Position numbers and translations under genes: made by a program. Source: Azospirillum sp. TSH58 (lineage in GTDB: Bacteria; Pseudomonadota; Alphaproteobacteria; Azospirillales; Azospirillaceae). Taken from it: a DNA stretch of 64,000 nt. This document shows positions 26,147 through 34,807 of this stretch, piece after piece. The notes under the pieces were generated by a model. It did no database searches, had not been told where the DNA came from, and saw only the letters and a program-made list of their open reading frames with translations. Location of the stretch: positions 1,167,001 through 1,231,000 of the forward strand of contig NZ_CP022367.1 of NCBI RefSeq assembly GCF_003119115.1, read 5' to 3'. Numbering within the stretch: the stretch's first letter is position 1; each line of letters begins with the position of its first letter.

Positions 26147-28630
26147 ATGTCTCAATCTTGCGGCAAGGACGCCCTGCGCCTGACCGCCCGCCGCCGCGGT
26201 GCCGCGCATGACGTCTTCGCACCGGGTCTGCGCCCGGTCGCCATGGCCGTTTGTTTTGCCAGCGCCGTTCTTGCGGGCGGCCTTCCCTTCGCCCCAGCCG
26301 CGCAGGCCCAGACGGCGGCGGCGCGCACGATCGACGCCAACGTGCCGCCGGGTCCGCTGGACGCCGCGCTGCGCAGCTTCGCCGCCCAGGCCGGGGTGAG
26401 CGTCGCCGTGGACCCGGCGCAGGTCCGGGGCAAGACCTCCCAGGGGCTGCGAGGAACGACGACGGTCGAGGACGGCTTCCGCCGCCTGCTGGACGGCAGC
26501 GGCTACCAGATCGCGCGCACGCCGTCGGGTTACGGCCTCGTCGCGCAGGCCGCCGCGGCGGCCGTGGACGCGCCGGCCGGGGCGACGGTGCTGCCCACCG
26601 TCCAGGTTTCGGCCAACGCCGGCGCGCTGCCGGGCGAACCGCCGCCGCCCTACGCCGGCGGTCAGGTGGCGCGCGGCGGCACGCTGGGCCTGCTGGGCAC
26701 GAAGAACACGCTGGACACGCCCTTCAGCACGACCAACTACACCTCTGAACTGATCGAGAACCAGCAGGCGCGCACGGCGGCGGACACGCTGATCAACGAT
26801 TCGTCGGTGCGCACGACCACCGGCGGCAACGGCTTCGACGACACCTTCCAGATCCGCGGCTTCGCCGTTCCGTCCGGTGACGTCGGCTTCAACGGCATGT
26901 ACGGGCTGGTGTCCTCCAACCGCGTGCCGTCGCAGATCATCGAGCGGATCGAGCTGCTGAAGGGGCCGGGCGCGCTGATCAACGGCATCGCCCCCAACGG
27001 CAGCATCGGCGGCGGCATCAACATCCTCAGCAAGCGCGCCGGCGACCAGCCGCTGACCCGCGTGACCGGGCTCTACCAGAGCGAGGCCAATTTCGGCGTC
27101 CATGTCGACACCGGGCGCCGCTTCGGCGAGAACAACGCCTGGGGCGTGCGCTTCAACGGCCTGCTGCGCGGCGGCGAAGCCTCGATCGAGGATGGCGACG
27201 TCAAGACCGGCCTCGGCTCGCTGGCGGTGGATTACCGGGGCGAGCGGCTGCGCTGGTCGCTCGATGGCATCATCCAGCGCGACGACACCGACAATTTCCG
27301 CCCGCAGATCAGCATCCTTCCCACGACGACGGCGATCCCGTCGCCGCCCGACGCGCGGAGCAACTGGTACCCGAACACCAAGCTGGTCCAGAAGGACAAG
27401 ACCATCGCCTCGAACATCGAGTTCGACGTGACGGACTGGCTGACCGCCTACGCCGGCATCGGCTACCGCGACGGCACGAACGATCAGGTGTTCCCGCAGT
27501 CCAACCCCGCCGTGAACGCGCTCGGCAACTTCACGGTCCGCAACTCCTACTACGACTCCTACAGCGAGACGGTCAGCGGCACGGCCGGCGCGCGCCTGCG
27601 CTTCGAGACGGGTCCCGTCCGCCATCAGGTCAACATCGGCTACACCGGGTTCCAGCGGGAGGAGGGCAACGCCTACATCCAGGCCGCCGGCTCGGCCCCG
27701 TCGAGCATCTACAACCCGGCGCCGCTGCCGGTCATCACCGCGCCGCGCACCGACCCGCGCAAGTCGGCCGAGACGACGCTCAGCAGCATCGCCATCGCCG
27801 ACACGCTGTCCTTCGTCAACGACCGTGTCCTGCTGACGCTCGGCGTGCGCGACCAGACGGTGAAGGTGAAGGGCTACAGCACGACGACCGGCGCGCAGAC
27901 CAGCAACTACGACGCCAGCGCCACGACGCCGCTCGCCGGTCTGGTCGTCAAGCCGCTGGAGAACGTCGCGGTCTACGGCAACTACGCCGAGGGCCTGTCG
28001 CGCGGCACCATCGTCGGCGCCGGCTACGCCAACACCGGCGCGGTGCTCGAACCCTACAAGTCGAAGCAGCTCGAAGGCGGCGTCAAGGTCGATTGGGGCA
28101 CCATCACCACGACCGCCGCGGTCTTCCAGATCACCCGCCCCAGCTCGATCCGCACCGCGTCCAACGAGCTGGCCTATGACGGCGAGCAGCGCAACCGTGG
28201 CCTGGAGCTGTCCGCCTACGGCGAGATCCTGCCCGGCTTGCGCGCCATGGCCAGCGCGACCTTCCTGAAGCCGGAGCTGACGAAGACCGCCGTCGCCTCG
28301 GAAGAGGGCAACGACGCCGCCGGCGTGCCGGACAAGAGCTTCTCCGCCAGCCTGGATTGGGACACCCCGTGGGTCGAGGGCCTCGCCCTCAACGGGCGCG
28401 TGATCCACACGTCCGGTTCCTACCTGACCAACGCCAACACGCTGCGTTTCGACGGCTGGACCCGCTTCGACATCGGCGCCCGCTACACCACCGACGTGTC
28501 GGGCAAGCCCGTCGTGCTGCGCGCCAGCGTCGAGAACCTCTTCGACAAGGAGTACTGGCTGACCACCGGCACCTACGTGACCGTCGGTTCGCCGCGGACC
28601 GTGCTGCTGTCCGCCACCGTCGACTTCTGA
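26147..28630 (+). CDS. TonB-dependent siderophore receptor with N-terminal STN domain
   Basis: An outer-membrane receptor of 827 aa for a ferric siderophore. The signal peptide ends near AQAQT (about residue 55). An STN secretin/TonB short domain (about 60-115) has VPPGPLDAALRSFAAQAGVSV. A plug domain follows, with DTLINDSSVRTTTGG, IRGFAVPSGDVGFNGMYGL and ERIELLKGPGALINGIAPNG. The remainder forms a 22-strand-type barrel ending in the aromatic C-terminus LSATVDF. STN domains usually signal to an anti-sigma factor, but no FecI/FecR genes lie in this window. The Fur box upstream and the four downstream iron-associated genes support iron uptake. Ligand is unknown. Confidence 0.94.
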   Translation: MSQSCGKDALRLTARRRGAAHDVFAPGLRPVAMAVCFASAVLAGGLPFAPAAQAQTAAARTIDANVPPGPLDAALRSFAAQAGVSVAVDPAQVRGKTSQGLRGTTTVEDGFRRLLDGSGYQIARTPSGYGLVAQAAAAAVDAPAGATVLPTVQVSANAGALPGEPPPPYAGGQVARGGTLGLLGTKNTLDTPFSTTNYTSELIENQQARTAADTLINDSSVRTTTGGNGFDDTFQIRGFAVPSGDVGFNGMYGLVSSNRVPSQIIERIELLKGPGALINGIAPNGSIGGGINILSKRAGDQPLTRVTGLYQSEANFGVHVDTGRRFGENNAWGVRFNGLLRGGEASIEDGDVKTGLGSLAVDYRGERLRWSLDGIIQRDDTDNFRPQISILPTTTAIPSPPDARSNWYPNTKLVQKDKTIASNIEFDVTDWLTAYAGIGYRDGTNDQVFPQSNPAVNALGNFTVRNSYYDSYSETVSGTAGARLRFETGPVRHQVNIGYTGFQREEGNAYIQAAGSAPSSIYNPAPLPVITAPRTDPRKSAETTLSSIAIADTLSFVNDRVLLTLGVRDQTVKVKGYSTTTGAQTSNYDASATTPLAGLVVKPLENVAVYGNYAEGLSRGTIVGAGYANTGAVLEPYKSKQLEGGVKVDWGTITTTAAVFQITRPSSIRTASNELAYDGEQRNRGLELSAYGEILPGLRAMASATFLKPELTKTAVASEEGNDAAGVPDKSFSASLDWDTPWVEGLALNGRVIHTSGSYLTNANTLRFDGWTRFDIGARYTTDVSGKPVVLRASVENLFDKEYWLTTGTYVTVGSPRTVLLSATVDF

Positions 28631-28659
28631 TCCCTCAGGCCATTCTTCCGGAATTCGTC

Positions 28660-29400
28660 ATGAACAAACTGTCGCTCGCTCTCATCGCCGCGCTGGGCGT
28701 CGCCATGCCCGCCGCCATGCCCGCCCAAGCCCACCAGATCTGGATCGAGCAGCCCGAGCAGGGCAACGCCACGATCCGCTTCGGGGAGTTCGGCGAGAAC
28801 CTGCGCGAGGTCTCGCCCGGCCTGCTCGACAAGTTCGGCAAGCCGGCCGGCGCCCTCCTCTCCGCCAAGGGGGAGCAGAAGGCCGAAGCCGCCAAGACCG
28901 CGGACGGCTTCGCGCTGCCCTTCAAGGCTGCGGCCGGTGAGAGCATCGTCGCCGAGGACACGCTCTACCCGCTCTACACCTGGAAGCAGGGCGACAAGGA
29001 GACCACCAACTGGTTCCACCCCGCCGCGCGCCTGATCACCGGCTTCGCCGAGCAGGCGCCGAAGCTGACGCTGGATCTGGTGCCCACCGGAAAGCCCGGC
29101 CAGTTCAAGCTGGTCTTCCAGGGCCAGCCCAAGGCCAAGACCAAGGTGGCGCTGGTCACCCAGTCCGGCTGGGCCAAGGAGGAGCACACCGACGAGCAGG
29201 GTCTGGTGACCTTCGACCTGCCGTGGAAGGGCACCTACGTGGCCGAGGTCAGCCTGAACGAGCGCACGCCCGGCGAGCGCCAGGGCGCCAACGGGGCCGA
29301 GAAGTATGACGGCGTCAGCTACGTCACCACGGTGACCTACGTCCACCCCGACGGCCTGGCGCCGGTCCCCGCCGGCCCGGCGGCGACGCCCAACAAATGA
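28660..29400 (+). CDS. DUF4198-family periplasmic protein
   Basis: A secreted protein of 246 aa. The signal peptide (about 1-24, ending MPAQA) is followed by HQIWIEQPEQGNATIRFGEF. The HxxW start and the closing phrase SYVTTVTYVHP are typical of DUF4198 proteins, which resemble periplasmic metal-linked beta-sandwich proteins and often sit in metal-uptake operons. It begins 29 bp after the receptor gene and overlaps the next gene by four bases (ATGA). A periplasmic helper in iron or siderophore handling is inferred from context; no enzyme motif is visible. Confidence 0.85.
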   Translation: MNKLSLALIAALGVAMPAAMPAQAHQIWIEQPEQGNATIRFGEFGENLREVSPGLLDKFGKPAGALLSAKGEQKAEAAKTADGFALPFKAAAGESIVAEDTLYPLYTWKQGDKETTNWFHPAARLITGFAEQAPKLTLDLVPTGKPGQFKLVFQGQPKAKTKVALVTQSGWAKEEHTDEQGLVTFDLPWKGTYVAEVSLNERTPGERQGANGAEKYDGVSYVTTVTYVHPDGLAPVPAGPAATPNK

Positions 29401-29693
29401 CCTCCGTGGCCGGACGGGTCCGTGCAGCCTTTGATGCTTGGGGCGGCCCGCTCGTCTCGCGCATAGCCGCCGCCCTGTTCGGCGGCTATGCGCTGGCCGC
29501 ACTCGCCAGCGTGGCGGTGCTGGCGCTTCCCATGAGCAAGCCGCAGGCGGTGCTCACCGGCCAGTTGGCGAGTTTCATCATCTACGCCGCCGCCGTGATC
29601 TGGGTCTTCGCAGTCCGCAGCGCCCTGCGCGCCTGGGCGGGCCTGCTTGTCGTGGCCGCGCCGCTGTTGCTGGCGGCGTGGTCGGTCTGGTGA
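29397..29693 (+). CDS. DUF3649-family small membrane protein
   Basis: A protein of 98 aa with about three hydrophobic helices: IAAALFGGYALAALASVAVL, LASFIIYAAAVIWVFAV and LLVVAAPLLLAAWSVW. Its start overlaps the DUF4198 stop as ATGA. DUF3649 members are regularly found beside PepSY and DUF3325 proteins in iron-regulated operons and are thought to form an inner-membrane accessory unit. The exact role is unknown. Confidence 0.85.
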   Translation: MTSVAGRVRAAFDAWGGPLVSRIAAALFGGYALAALASVAVLALPMSKPQAVLTGQLASFIIYAAAVIWVFAVRSALRAWAGLLVVAAPLLLAAWSVW

Positions 29694-29706
29694 TGGGGAG
29701 CCGAGC

Positions 29707-31341
29707 GTGAAGACGGATCAGCAAGCGCGCCCCGACGGCCGTGGACTCCGCCAGAGCATGTCCGATCTGCACACCTGGGTCGGGCTGCTTCTCGGCTGGG
29801 TGCTCTACGCGATGTTCCTCACCGGGACGGTGTCCTACTTCAAGGACGAGCTGTCGCAATGGATGCGTCCCGAACTGCCGGCGCAGAGCGGGGTGCCGGA
29901 TCAGGCGGTGGTGGCCCAGCGGGTGGCCGACGAACTCGTCGCCCTGGTGCCGGGCAGCCCGCAATGGAGCCTGCGCGTGACGGACGCCCGCAACAACAGC
30001 GTCTACGCCTTCTGGCGCACCGCCGGAGCCGCTCCGGGGCAGCGCGCCTTCGGCGAGGGCAACTTCGACCCGGCGACGGGCCGGAAGGTGTCGTCGCGCG
30101 AGACGCTGGGCGGCGACTTCTTCTACCGCTTCCATTTCCAGTTCCATTACATGCCGGTGGTGTGGGGGCGCTGGATCGCCGGAATCGCGGCCATGTTCAT
30201 GCTGGTGGCCATCGTCAGCGGGGTCATCACCCACAAGAAGATCTTCACCGATTTCTTCACCTTCCGCTGGGGCAAGGGGCAGCGCTCCTGGCTCGACGCG
30301 CACAACGCGCTGTCGGTGTTCGGGCTGCCCTTCCACGCCATGATCACCTACACCGGGCTGGTGACCCTGATGGCGCTCTACATGCCCTGGGGGCAGCAGG
30401 CGGGGATCAAGACCGCGGCGGAGCGCCAGCAGCTCAACGCCGAACTCAGCGCCTTCATCCAGCCGGGCAAGCCCAGCGGCGAGGCGGCGCCGCTCGCCTC
30501 GATCGAGGACATGGTGCGCCACGCCCAGGAGCGCTGGGGCCGCGACGGCGTCGGCCGGGTCACCGCCACCCATCCGGGCGACGCGGCGGCGCGGGTGGCG
30601 GTGGCGCGCGGTGACGGCGGGCGCGTCTCCATGAGCCCGCAGTATCTGGAATTCGAAGGCACCACCGGCAAGCTGCTGGCCGTCCATGAAGGGGTGGGGG
30701 CGGCGGCGGAGACGCGCGGCGTGCTCTACGCCCTGCATCTGGGGCGTTTCAGCGACTCGGTGACGCGTTGGCTCTACTTCCTCGTCAGCCTCGCCGGCAC
30801 CGCCATGGTGGGCACCGGTCTGGTGATGTGGACGGTGAAGCGCCGGCAGAAGCTGCCCGATCCGGCCCGGCCCCACATCGGCTTCCACGTCGTGGAGCGG
30901 CTGAACATCGCCAGCATCGCCGGCCTGTCGGTCGCCATGGCGGCCTTCCTGTGGGCCAACCGTCTGCTGCCGGAGACCCTGGCGGACCGCGCCAACTGGG
31001 AGATCCACAGCTTCTTCATCGTCTGGGCGCTGACGCTGCTGCACGGCGTGCTGCGTCCGGCCAAGAAAGCCTGGGTCGAGCAGTTGTGGCTGGCCGCGGC
31101 GCTGCTGGCGCTGCTGCCGGTGCTCAACGCCGTCACCACGCACCGGCCGCTCTGGCGCAGCTTGGCCGACGGGGACTGGGTGTTCATCGGCATGGACCTG
31201 ATGTGCTGGGCGCTGGCGGCGCTTCACGCCGTCCTGGCGGTCCGCGCGCTCCGGCACCGGCCCAAGCTGCGGCCCGCCCGCAAGCCGGCCCCCAAAACCG
31301 TCAACGAACCCGCCGGCGGCGCCGTCCTGCGCGAGGGATGA
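29707..31341 (+). CDS. PepSY-domain inner-membrane protein (PiuB-like)
   Basis: A membrane protein of 544 aa; GTG at 29707 was chosen with GGGAG upstream, and a longer frame to 29647 would add an arginine- and tryptophan-rich stretch unlike the family. It starts with LHTWVGLLLGWVLYAMFLTGTVSYF and carries DFFYRFHFQFHYMPVVWGRW and HKKIFTDFFTFRWGKGQRSWLDAHN. These histidine-bearing helices are typical of the PepSY_TM (PiuB) family. Family members are iron-regulated and proposed to reduce ferric siderophores in or near the inner membrane. It lies between DUF3649 and DUF3325 genes. Reductase function here is inferred from homology pattern only. Confidence 0.88.
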   Translation: MKTDQQARPDGRGLRQSMSDLHTWVGLLLGWVLYAMFLTGTVSYFKDELSQWMRPELPAQSGVPDQAVVAQRVADELVALVPGSPQWSLRVTDARNNSVYAFWRTAGAAPGQRAFGEGNFDPATGRKVSSRETLGGDFFYRFHFQFHYMPVVWGRWIAGIAAMFMLVAIVSGVITHKKIFTDFFTFRWGKGQRSWLDAHNALSVFGLPFHAMITYTGLVTLMALYMPWGQQAGIKTAAERQQLNAELSAFIQPGKPSGEAAPLASIEDMVRHAQERWGRDGVGRVTATHPGDAAARVAVARGDGGRVSMSPQYLEFEGTTGKLLAVHEGVGAAAETRGVLYALHLGRFSDSVTRWLYFLVSLAGTAMVGTGLVMWTVKRRQKLPDPARPHIGFHVVERLNIASIAGLSVAMAAFLWANRLLPETLADRANWEIHSFFIVWALTLLHGVLRPAKKAWVEQLWLAAALLALLPVLNAVTTHRPLWRSLADGDWVFIGMDLMCWALAALHAVLAVRALRHRPKLRPARKPAPKTVNEPAGGAVLREG

Positions 31342-31343
31342 TC

Positions 31344-31631
31344 ATGACCCACCTGTCGTCTTTCATCCTGTGCCTGACGGGCTTCGCCGCGCTGGCCCTC
31401 GCGATGGACCGCCCGCAGCACGACCTGTTCGGCCGCCCCCTGCCGGCGCTCGCCACGGTCGCCCTGCGCGTCGGCGGGGCGGCCTCCCTGCTGGGCGCGC
31501 TGGGCCTGCTCGTGGCGTGGCAGGGCTGGGGACTCGGCCTCGTCATGTTCAGCGGCCACACCAGCCTGGGCGCCGGTCTCGTCCATGGCGCGCTCATCGT
31601 TCGGCAACGCCGGGCCGCCCGCCCAAATTGA
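31344..31631 (+). CDS. DUF3325-family small membrane protein
   Basis: A 95-aa protein with hydrophobic helices FILCLTGFAALALAMD, LRVGGAASLLGALGLLVAW and LGLVMFSGHTSLGAGLVHGAL. GAGG lies six bases before the ATG at 31344; an ATG at 31338 overlaps the previous stop as ATGA and would add two residues. It closes the iron operon. The position after a PepSY protein is standard for DUF3325. No terminator hairpin is evident in the next 140 bp. Confidence 0.83.
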   Translation: MTHLSSFILCLTGFAALALAMDRPQHDLFGRPLPALATVALRVGGAASLLGALGLLVAWQGWGLGLVMFSGHTSLGAGLVHGALIVRQRRAARPN

Positions 31632-31775
31632 GGGTACGCCTTATTTTTGACCCATTTTGTCGCGACCGGACAGTTTGCTCTTTCCGTTCGGGCGTGATGG
31701 GAGGATGATTCTCCATCGTATTCATCAGGTTCATCGTGCTTTTCGACGATTGCGAATCGTTTGGGAGGAGTACGC

Positions 31776-33842
31776 ATGCCCCGCATCCTCAATCACGCGC
31801 CGTGGCTGGTTCTCGCCGTGCTGGGAGCCTTCGCGCTCGGCACCGTCGCGCTGGCGCGCGGCGAGACCATCAACGCCCTCTGGCTGGTGGTGGCCGCCGT
31901 CTGTACTTATCTGGTGTCCTACCGCTACTACAGCCTGTTCATCGCCACCCGCGTCATGCGGCTGGACCCGGCGCGCCCGACGCCGGCGATGCGCCACAAC
32001 GACGGGTTGGACTACGTTCCGACCAACCAGTACGTCCTGTTCGGCCATCATTTCGCGGCCATCGCCGGCGCCGGCCCGCTGGTCGGCCCGGTGCTGGCGG
32101 CCCAGATGGGCTATCTGCCGGGCATGCTGTGGATTCTCGCCGGCGTGGTGGTCGCCGGGGCGGTCCAGGACTTCATGATCCTGTTCGTCTCGATGCGCCG
32201 CGACGGACGGTCGCTCGGTGAGCTGATCAAGGCCGAGCTGGGGGACATCCCCGGTGTCATCGCGCTGTTCGGCACCTTCATGATCATGGTCATCATCCTG
32301 GCGGTGCTGGCCCTGGTCGTGGTCAAGGCGCTGACCAACAGCCCATGGGGCTTCTTCACGGTCGCCGCGACCGTGCCGATCGCCCTGTTCATGGGCGTCT
32401 ACATGCGCTTCCTGCGTCCCGGCCGGATCGGCGAGATCTCGGTGATCGGCTTCTTCCTGCTGATCGCCGCCATCCTGCTCGGCGGGCAGGTCGCGCAGAG
32501 CGAGACCTGGGCGCCGGTCTTCACGCTGACCGGCGTGCAGATCACCTGGATCCTGATCGGCTACGGCTTCGTGGCGTCGGTGCTGCCGGTGTGGCTGCTG
32601 CTGGCGCCGCGCGACTATCTGTCGACCTTCCTCAAGGTCGGCACCATCGTGCTGCTGGCTCTGTGCATCCTGCTCGTCGCGCCGCCGATGAAGATGCCGA
32701 GCGTCACCCGCTTCATCGACGGCACCGGCCCGGTGTGGTCGGGCAGCCTGTTCCCGTTCCTGTTCATCACCATCGCCTGCGGCGCGGTGTCGGGCTTCCA
32801 CGCCCTGATCTCGTCGGGCACCACGCCGAAGATGGTGGAGAACGAGGTCCACACCCGCTTCATCGGCTACGGCGGCATGCTGACCGAGTCCTTCGTCGCC
32901 ATCATGGCGCTGGTCGCCGCCTCCTGCATCGAGCCGGGCATCTACTTCGCCATGAACAGCCCGCCCGCGCTGCTCGGCACCACGGCGGAGTCCGCGGCCC
33001 AGGTCATCAACAACTGGGGCTTCGTCATCACGCCGGAGATGATCACCCAGACGGCTCAGGACGTCGGCGAGGTGAGCATCCTGTCGCGGGCCGGCGGCGC
33101 GCCGACGCTGGCGGTCGGCATGGCGCAGATCTTCTCCGAGCTGTTCGGCGGCAAGGGCATGATGGCCTTCTGGTACCATTTCGCCATCCTGTTCGAAGCC
33201 CTGTTCATCCTGACCGCCGTCGACGCCGGCACCCGCGCCGGGCGGTTCATGCTCCAGGACCTGCTGGGCGTCTTCTTCAAGCCGCTGCAGCGCACGGCGT
33301 CCTGGGCCGGCAACCTGATCGCCACCGGCCTGTGCGTCGCCGCCTGGGGCTACATCCTCTACCAGGGCGTGATCGATCCGCTGGGCGGCATCAACACCTT
33401 CTGGCCGCTGTTCGGCATCTCCAACCAGATGCTGGCGGGGATCGCGCTGATCCTGGCGACGGTGGTGCTGTTCCGGATGAAGCGCGAACGCTACGCCTGG
33501 GTGACCATGGTGCCGGCGGCGTGGCTGCTGATCTGCACCCTGACCGCGGGCGTGCAGAAGGTCTTCCACAGCAACCCGGCGATCGGCTTCCTCGCCCACG
33601 CGGAGCGCTTCAGCACCGCCGCCAACGAGGGCCGGCTGCTCGCCCCGGCGACCTCGATGGAGCAGATGCGGCAGGTGATCTTCAACGATTACCTGGACGC
33701 GGCGCTGGCGTCGCTGTTCGTCCTGGTGGTGCTGGCGGTGCTGGTCTTCGGCATCCTGTCCTGCCTGAAGGCGCTGCGCAGCGACCGCCCGACCACGCGG
33801 GAAATCCCGACCGGCGGCGCCACCGCCCGCGCCGGGGATTGA
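31776..33842 (+). CDS. cstA: CstA-family carbon-starvation transporter
   Basis: A large inner-membrane protein of 688 aa with many helices. Signature phrases are TNQYVLFGHHFAAIAGAGPL, VGPVLAAQMGYLPGMLWIL and FHALISSGTTPKM. CstA and its relative BtsT take up pyruvate and/or peptides on carbon limitation in enterobacteria. The ATG at 31776 has GGAGG six bases upstream; a start at 31761 is unlikely. The C-terminus ends after a final helix (LFVLVVLAVLVFGILSCL). A ybdD/yjiX-like gene follows, as in most cstA loci, separated by a strong stem-loop. No LytTR-type two-component genes are next to it here. The choice between pyruvate and peptide as substrate cannot be made. Confidence 0.92.
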   Translation: MPRILNHAPWLVLAVLGAFALGTVALARGETINALWLVVAAVCTYLVSYRYYSLFIATRVMRLDPARPTPAMRHNDGLDYVPTNQYVLFGHHFAAIAGAGPLVGPVLAAQMGYLPGMLWILAGVVVAGAVQDFMILFVSMRRDGRSLGELIKAELGDIPGVIALFGTFMIMVIILAVLALVVVKALTNSPWGFFTVAATVPIALFMGVYMRFLRPGRIGEISVIGFFLLIAAILLGGQVAQSETWAPVFTLTGVQITWILIGYGFVASVLPVWLLLAPRDYLSTFLKVGTIVLLALCILLVAPPMKMPSVTRFIDGTGPVWSGSLFPFLFITIACGAVSGFHALISSGTTPKMVENEVHTRFIGYGGMLTESFVAIMALVAASCIEPGIYFAMNSPPALLGTTAESAAQVINNWGFVITPEMITQTAQDVGEVSILSRAGGAPTLAVGMAQIFSELFGGKGMMAFWYHFAILFEALFILTAVDAGTRAGRFMLQDLLGVFFKPLQRTASWAGNLIATGLCVAAWGYILYQGVIDPLGGINTFWPLFGISNQMLAGIALILATVVLFRMKRERYAWVTMVPAAWLLICTLTAGVQKVFHSNPAIGFLAHAERFSTAANEGRLLAPATSMEQMRQVIFNDYLDAALASLFVLVVLAVLVFGILSCLKALRSDRPTTREIPTGGATARAGD

Positions 33843-33866
33843 TCGCCGGAAAGTGATTGCCGCACA

Positions 33867-33900
33867 CCGCTCCCTCATCCCGGCAGGGGTGAGGGAGCGG
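33867..33900 (+). promoter_or_regulatory. Strong intercistronic stem-loop between cstA and ybdD-like gene
   Basis: CCGCTCCCTCATCCC (33867-33881) pairs over 15 positions (one G-U) with GGGGTGAGGGAGCGG (33886-33900) around a GGCA loop. It lies in the 79-bp gap, 21 bp before the next ATG, and has no U-tract. The location suggests a 3' stability or partial termination element that keeps the small gene at a different level from cstA. Confidence 0.65.
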
Positions 33901-33921
33901 CCTATTGGAAAAGGACGACGG

Positions 33922-34125
33922 ATGAGCGGCTTGAAAAGCAACCTCAGCCGGTTCCGCGGTTACTTCGAGCAGACGGCCAAGCTCATGATCGGGGTGCCGG
34001 ATTACGACACCTATCTGGAGCATATGCGGACCCGGCATCCCGACCAGCCCGCGATGACCTACACCGAGTTCCTCGACAACCGTCTGCAGGCCCGTTACGG
34101 GGCCGGCAAGGCCGGCTGTTGCTGA
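33922..34125 (+). CDS. YbdD/YjiX-family small protein
   Basis: A 67-aa protein with the family pattern FRGYFEQTAKLMIGVPDYD-YLEHM, then TYTEFLDNRLQARYG and a C-terminal double cysteine (GKAGCC). The start MSGLKSN has AAGGA a few bases upstream; the frame extends further 5' without a better site. It almost always follows cstA and is probably a partner of the transporter. Its mechanism is not established to my knowledge. Confidence 0.9.
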   Translation: MSGLKSNLSRFRGYFEQTAKLMIGVPDYDTYLEHMRTRHPDQPAMTYTEFLDNRLQARYGAGKAGCC

Positions 34126-34138
34126 TAGGGGGCGTTGT

Positions 34139-34256
34139 CCCCTCTCCCCTCCGGGGAGAGGGTTAGGGTGAGGGGGGTGCGCGTGGCGGTACGTCCGGCA
34201 AAAGCGCAACCCCCTCACCGGCCCTCCGGGCCACCCTCTCCCCGGAGGGGAGAGGG
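34139..34256. repeat. Modular palindromic intergenic repeat, copy R4
   Basis: A complete copy of the family: CCCTCTCCCCTCCGGGGAGAGGG-type ends flank the inverted arms GTGAGGGGGGTGCGCG and GCGCAACCCCCTCAC. It fills the gap between the convergent ybdD-like gene (stop 34125) and the small membrane-protein gene (stop 34266), so it could serve as a bidirectional terminator. Confidence 0.85.
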
Positions 34257-34265
34257 TTATAAGCG

Positions 34266-34793
34266 CTAATTCGCCCCCACGGGTTCGAAGCGCAGGATGT
34301 CCGGGGTCCGCATGTCGGCGGGGATCGGGGCGTCCTTGGCGGCGCCGCGCATGGCGGTGGGCGGACGCGGCAGGCCGCTGCGGTCGCTGTAGTCGGGTGG
34401 CGGAGTCCAGGCCGCCGCTTCCTCCCGGTGCAGCATCGCCGTGCACAGCACGTCGAGCGCCGTCACCGCGGCGACCGTGCCCAGCGCCGTGGCGACGTTC
34501 TCCCGGCGCGGGTTGCCGTCGTGATGCGCCGTCGCCAGCGTGGCGATGTCCAGCGCGTCCCCGGCGATCCGCCCCCACATCCAGGGGCGGGCGTCGCCCA
34601 TCGCCAGCAGGCCGACTCCGGTCGCCACCTCGCGCGCGCCGTAGGTCCGGATCAGGCCGGCCTGCTCCTCCATCCCCATCCAGCGGGCGAGGCGGCGGGC
34701 GGCCACCAGTTCGGCGACGCCCAGCCCGATGCTGAACCAGCCCAGGCCGCGGGCCATCCGGTCCGCGGACGAATTCCTGCGGTAATACGCCAT
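34266..34793 (-). CDS. Small predicted membrane protein of unknown function
   Basis: A 175-aa protein. Residues about 14-32 (ARGLGWFSIGLGVAELVAA) and about 95-115 (VATALGTVAAVTALDVLC) are hydrophobic; RTYGAREVATGVGLL and MWGRIAGDALDIATLA lie between. The C-terminal third is proline-rich and hydrophilic. The pattern resembles membrane proteins often labelled cyclase/dehydrase in rhizobial genomes. It follows the zinc dehydrogenase gene by 14 bp and is probably co-transcribed with it. Function is not assigned. Confidence 0.8.
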   Translation of the reverse strand: MAYYRRNSSADRMARGLGWFSIGLGVAELVAARRLARWMGMEEQAGLIRTYGAREVATGVGLLAMGDARPWMWGRIAGDALDIATLATAHHDGNPRRENVATALGTVAAVTALDVLCTAMLHREEAAAWTPPPDYSDRSGLPRPPTAMRGAAKDAPIPADMRTPDILRFEPVGAN

Positions 34794-34807
34794 GGTGCGC
34801 CTCCCTG

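Noticed and set aside
25706..28408. 900-aa minus-strand frame opposite the TonB receptor
   Set aside because: Antisense shadow. The plus-strand gene has a signal peptide, plug and barrel motifs and a Fur box upstream.
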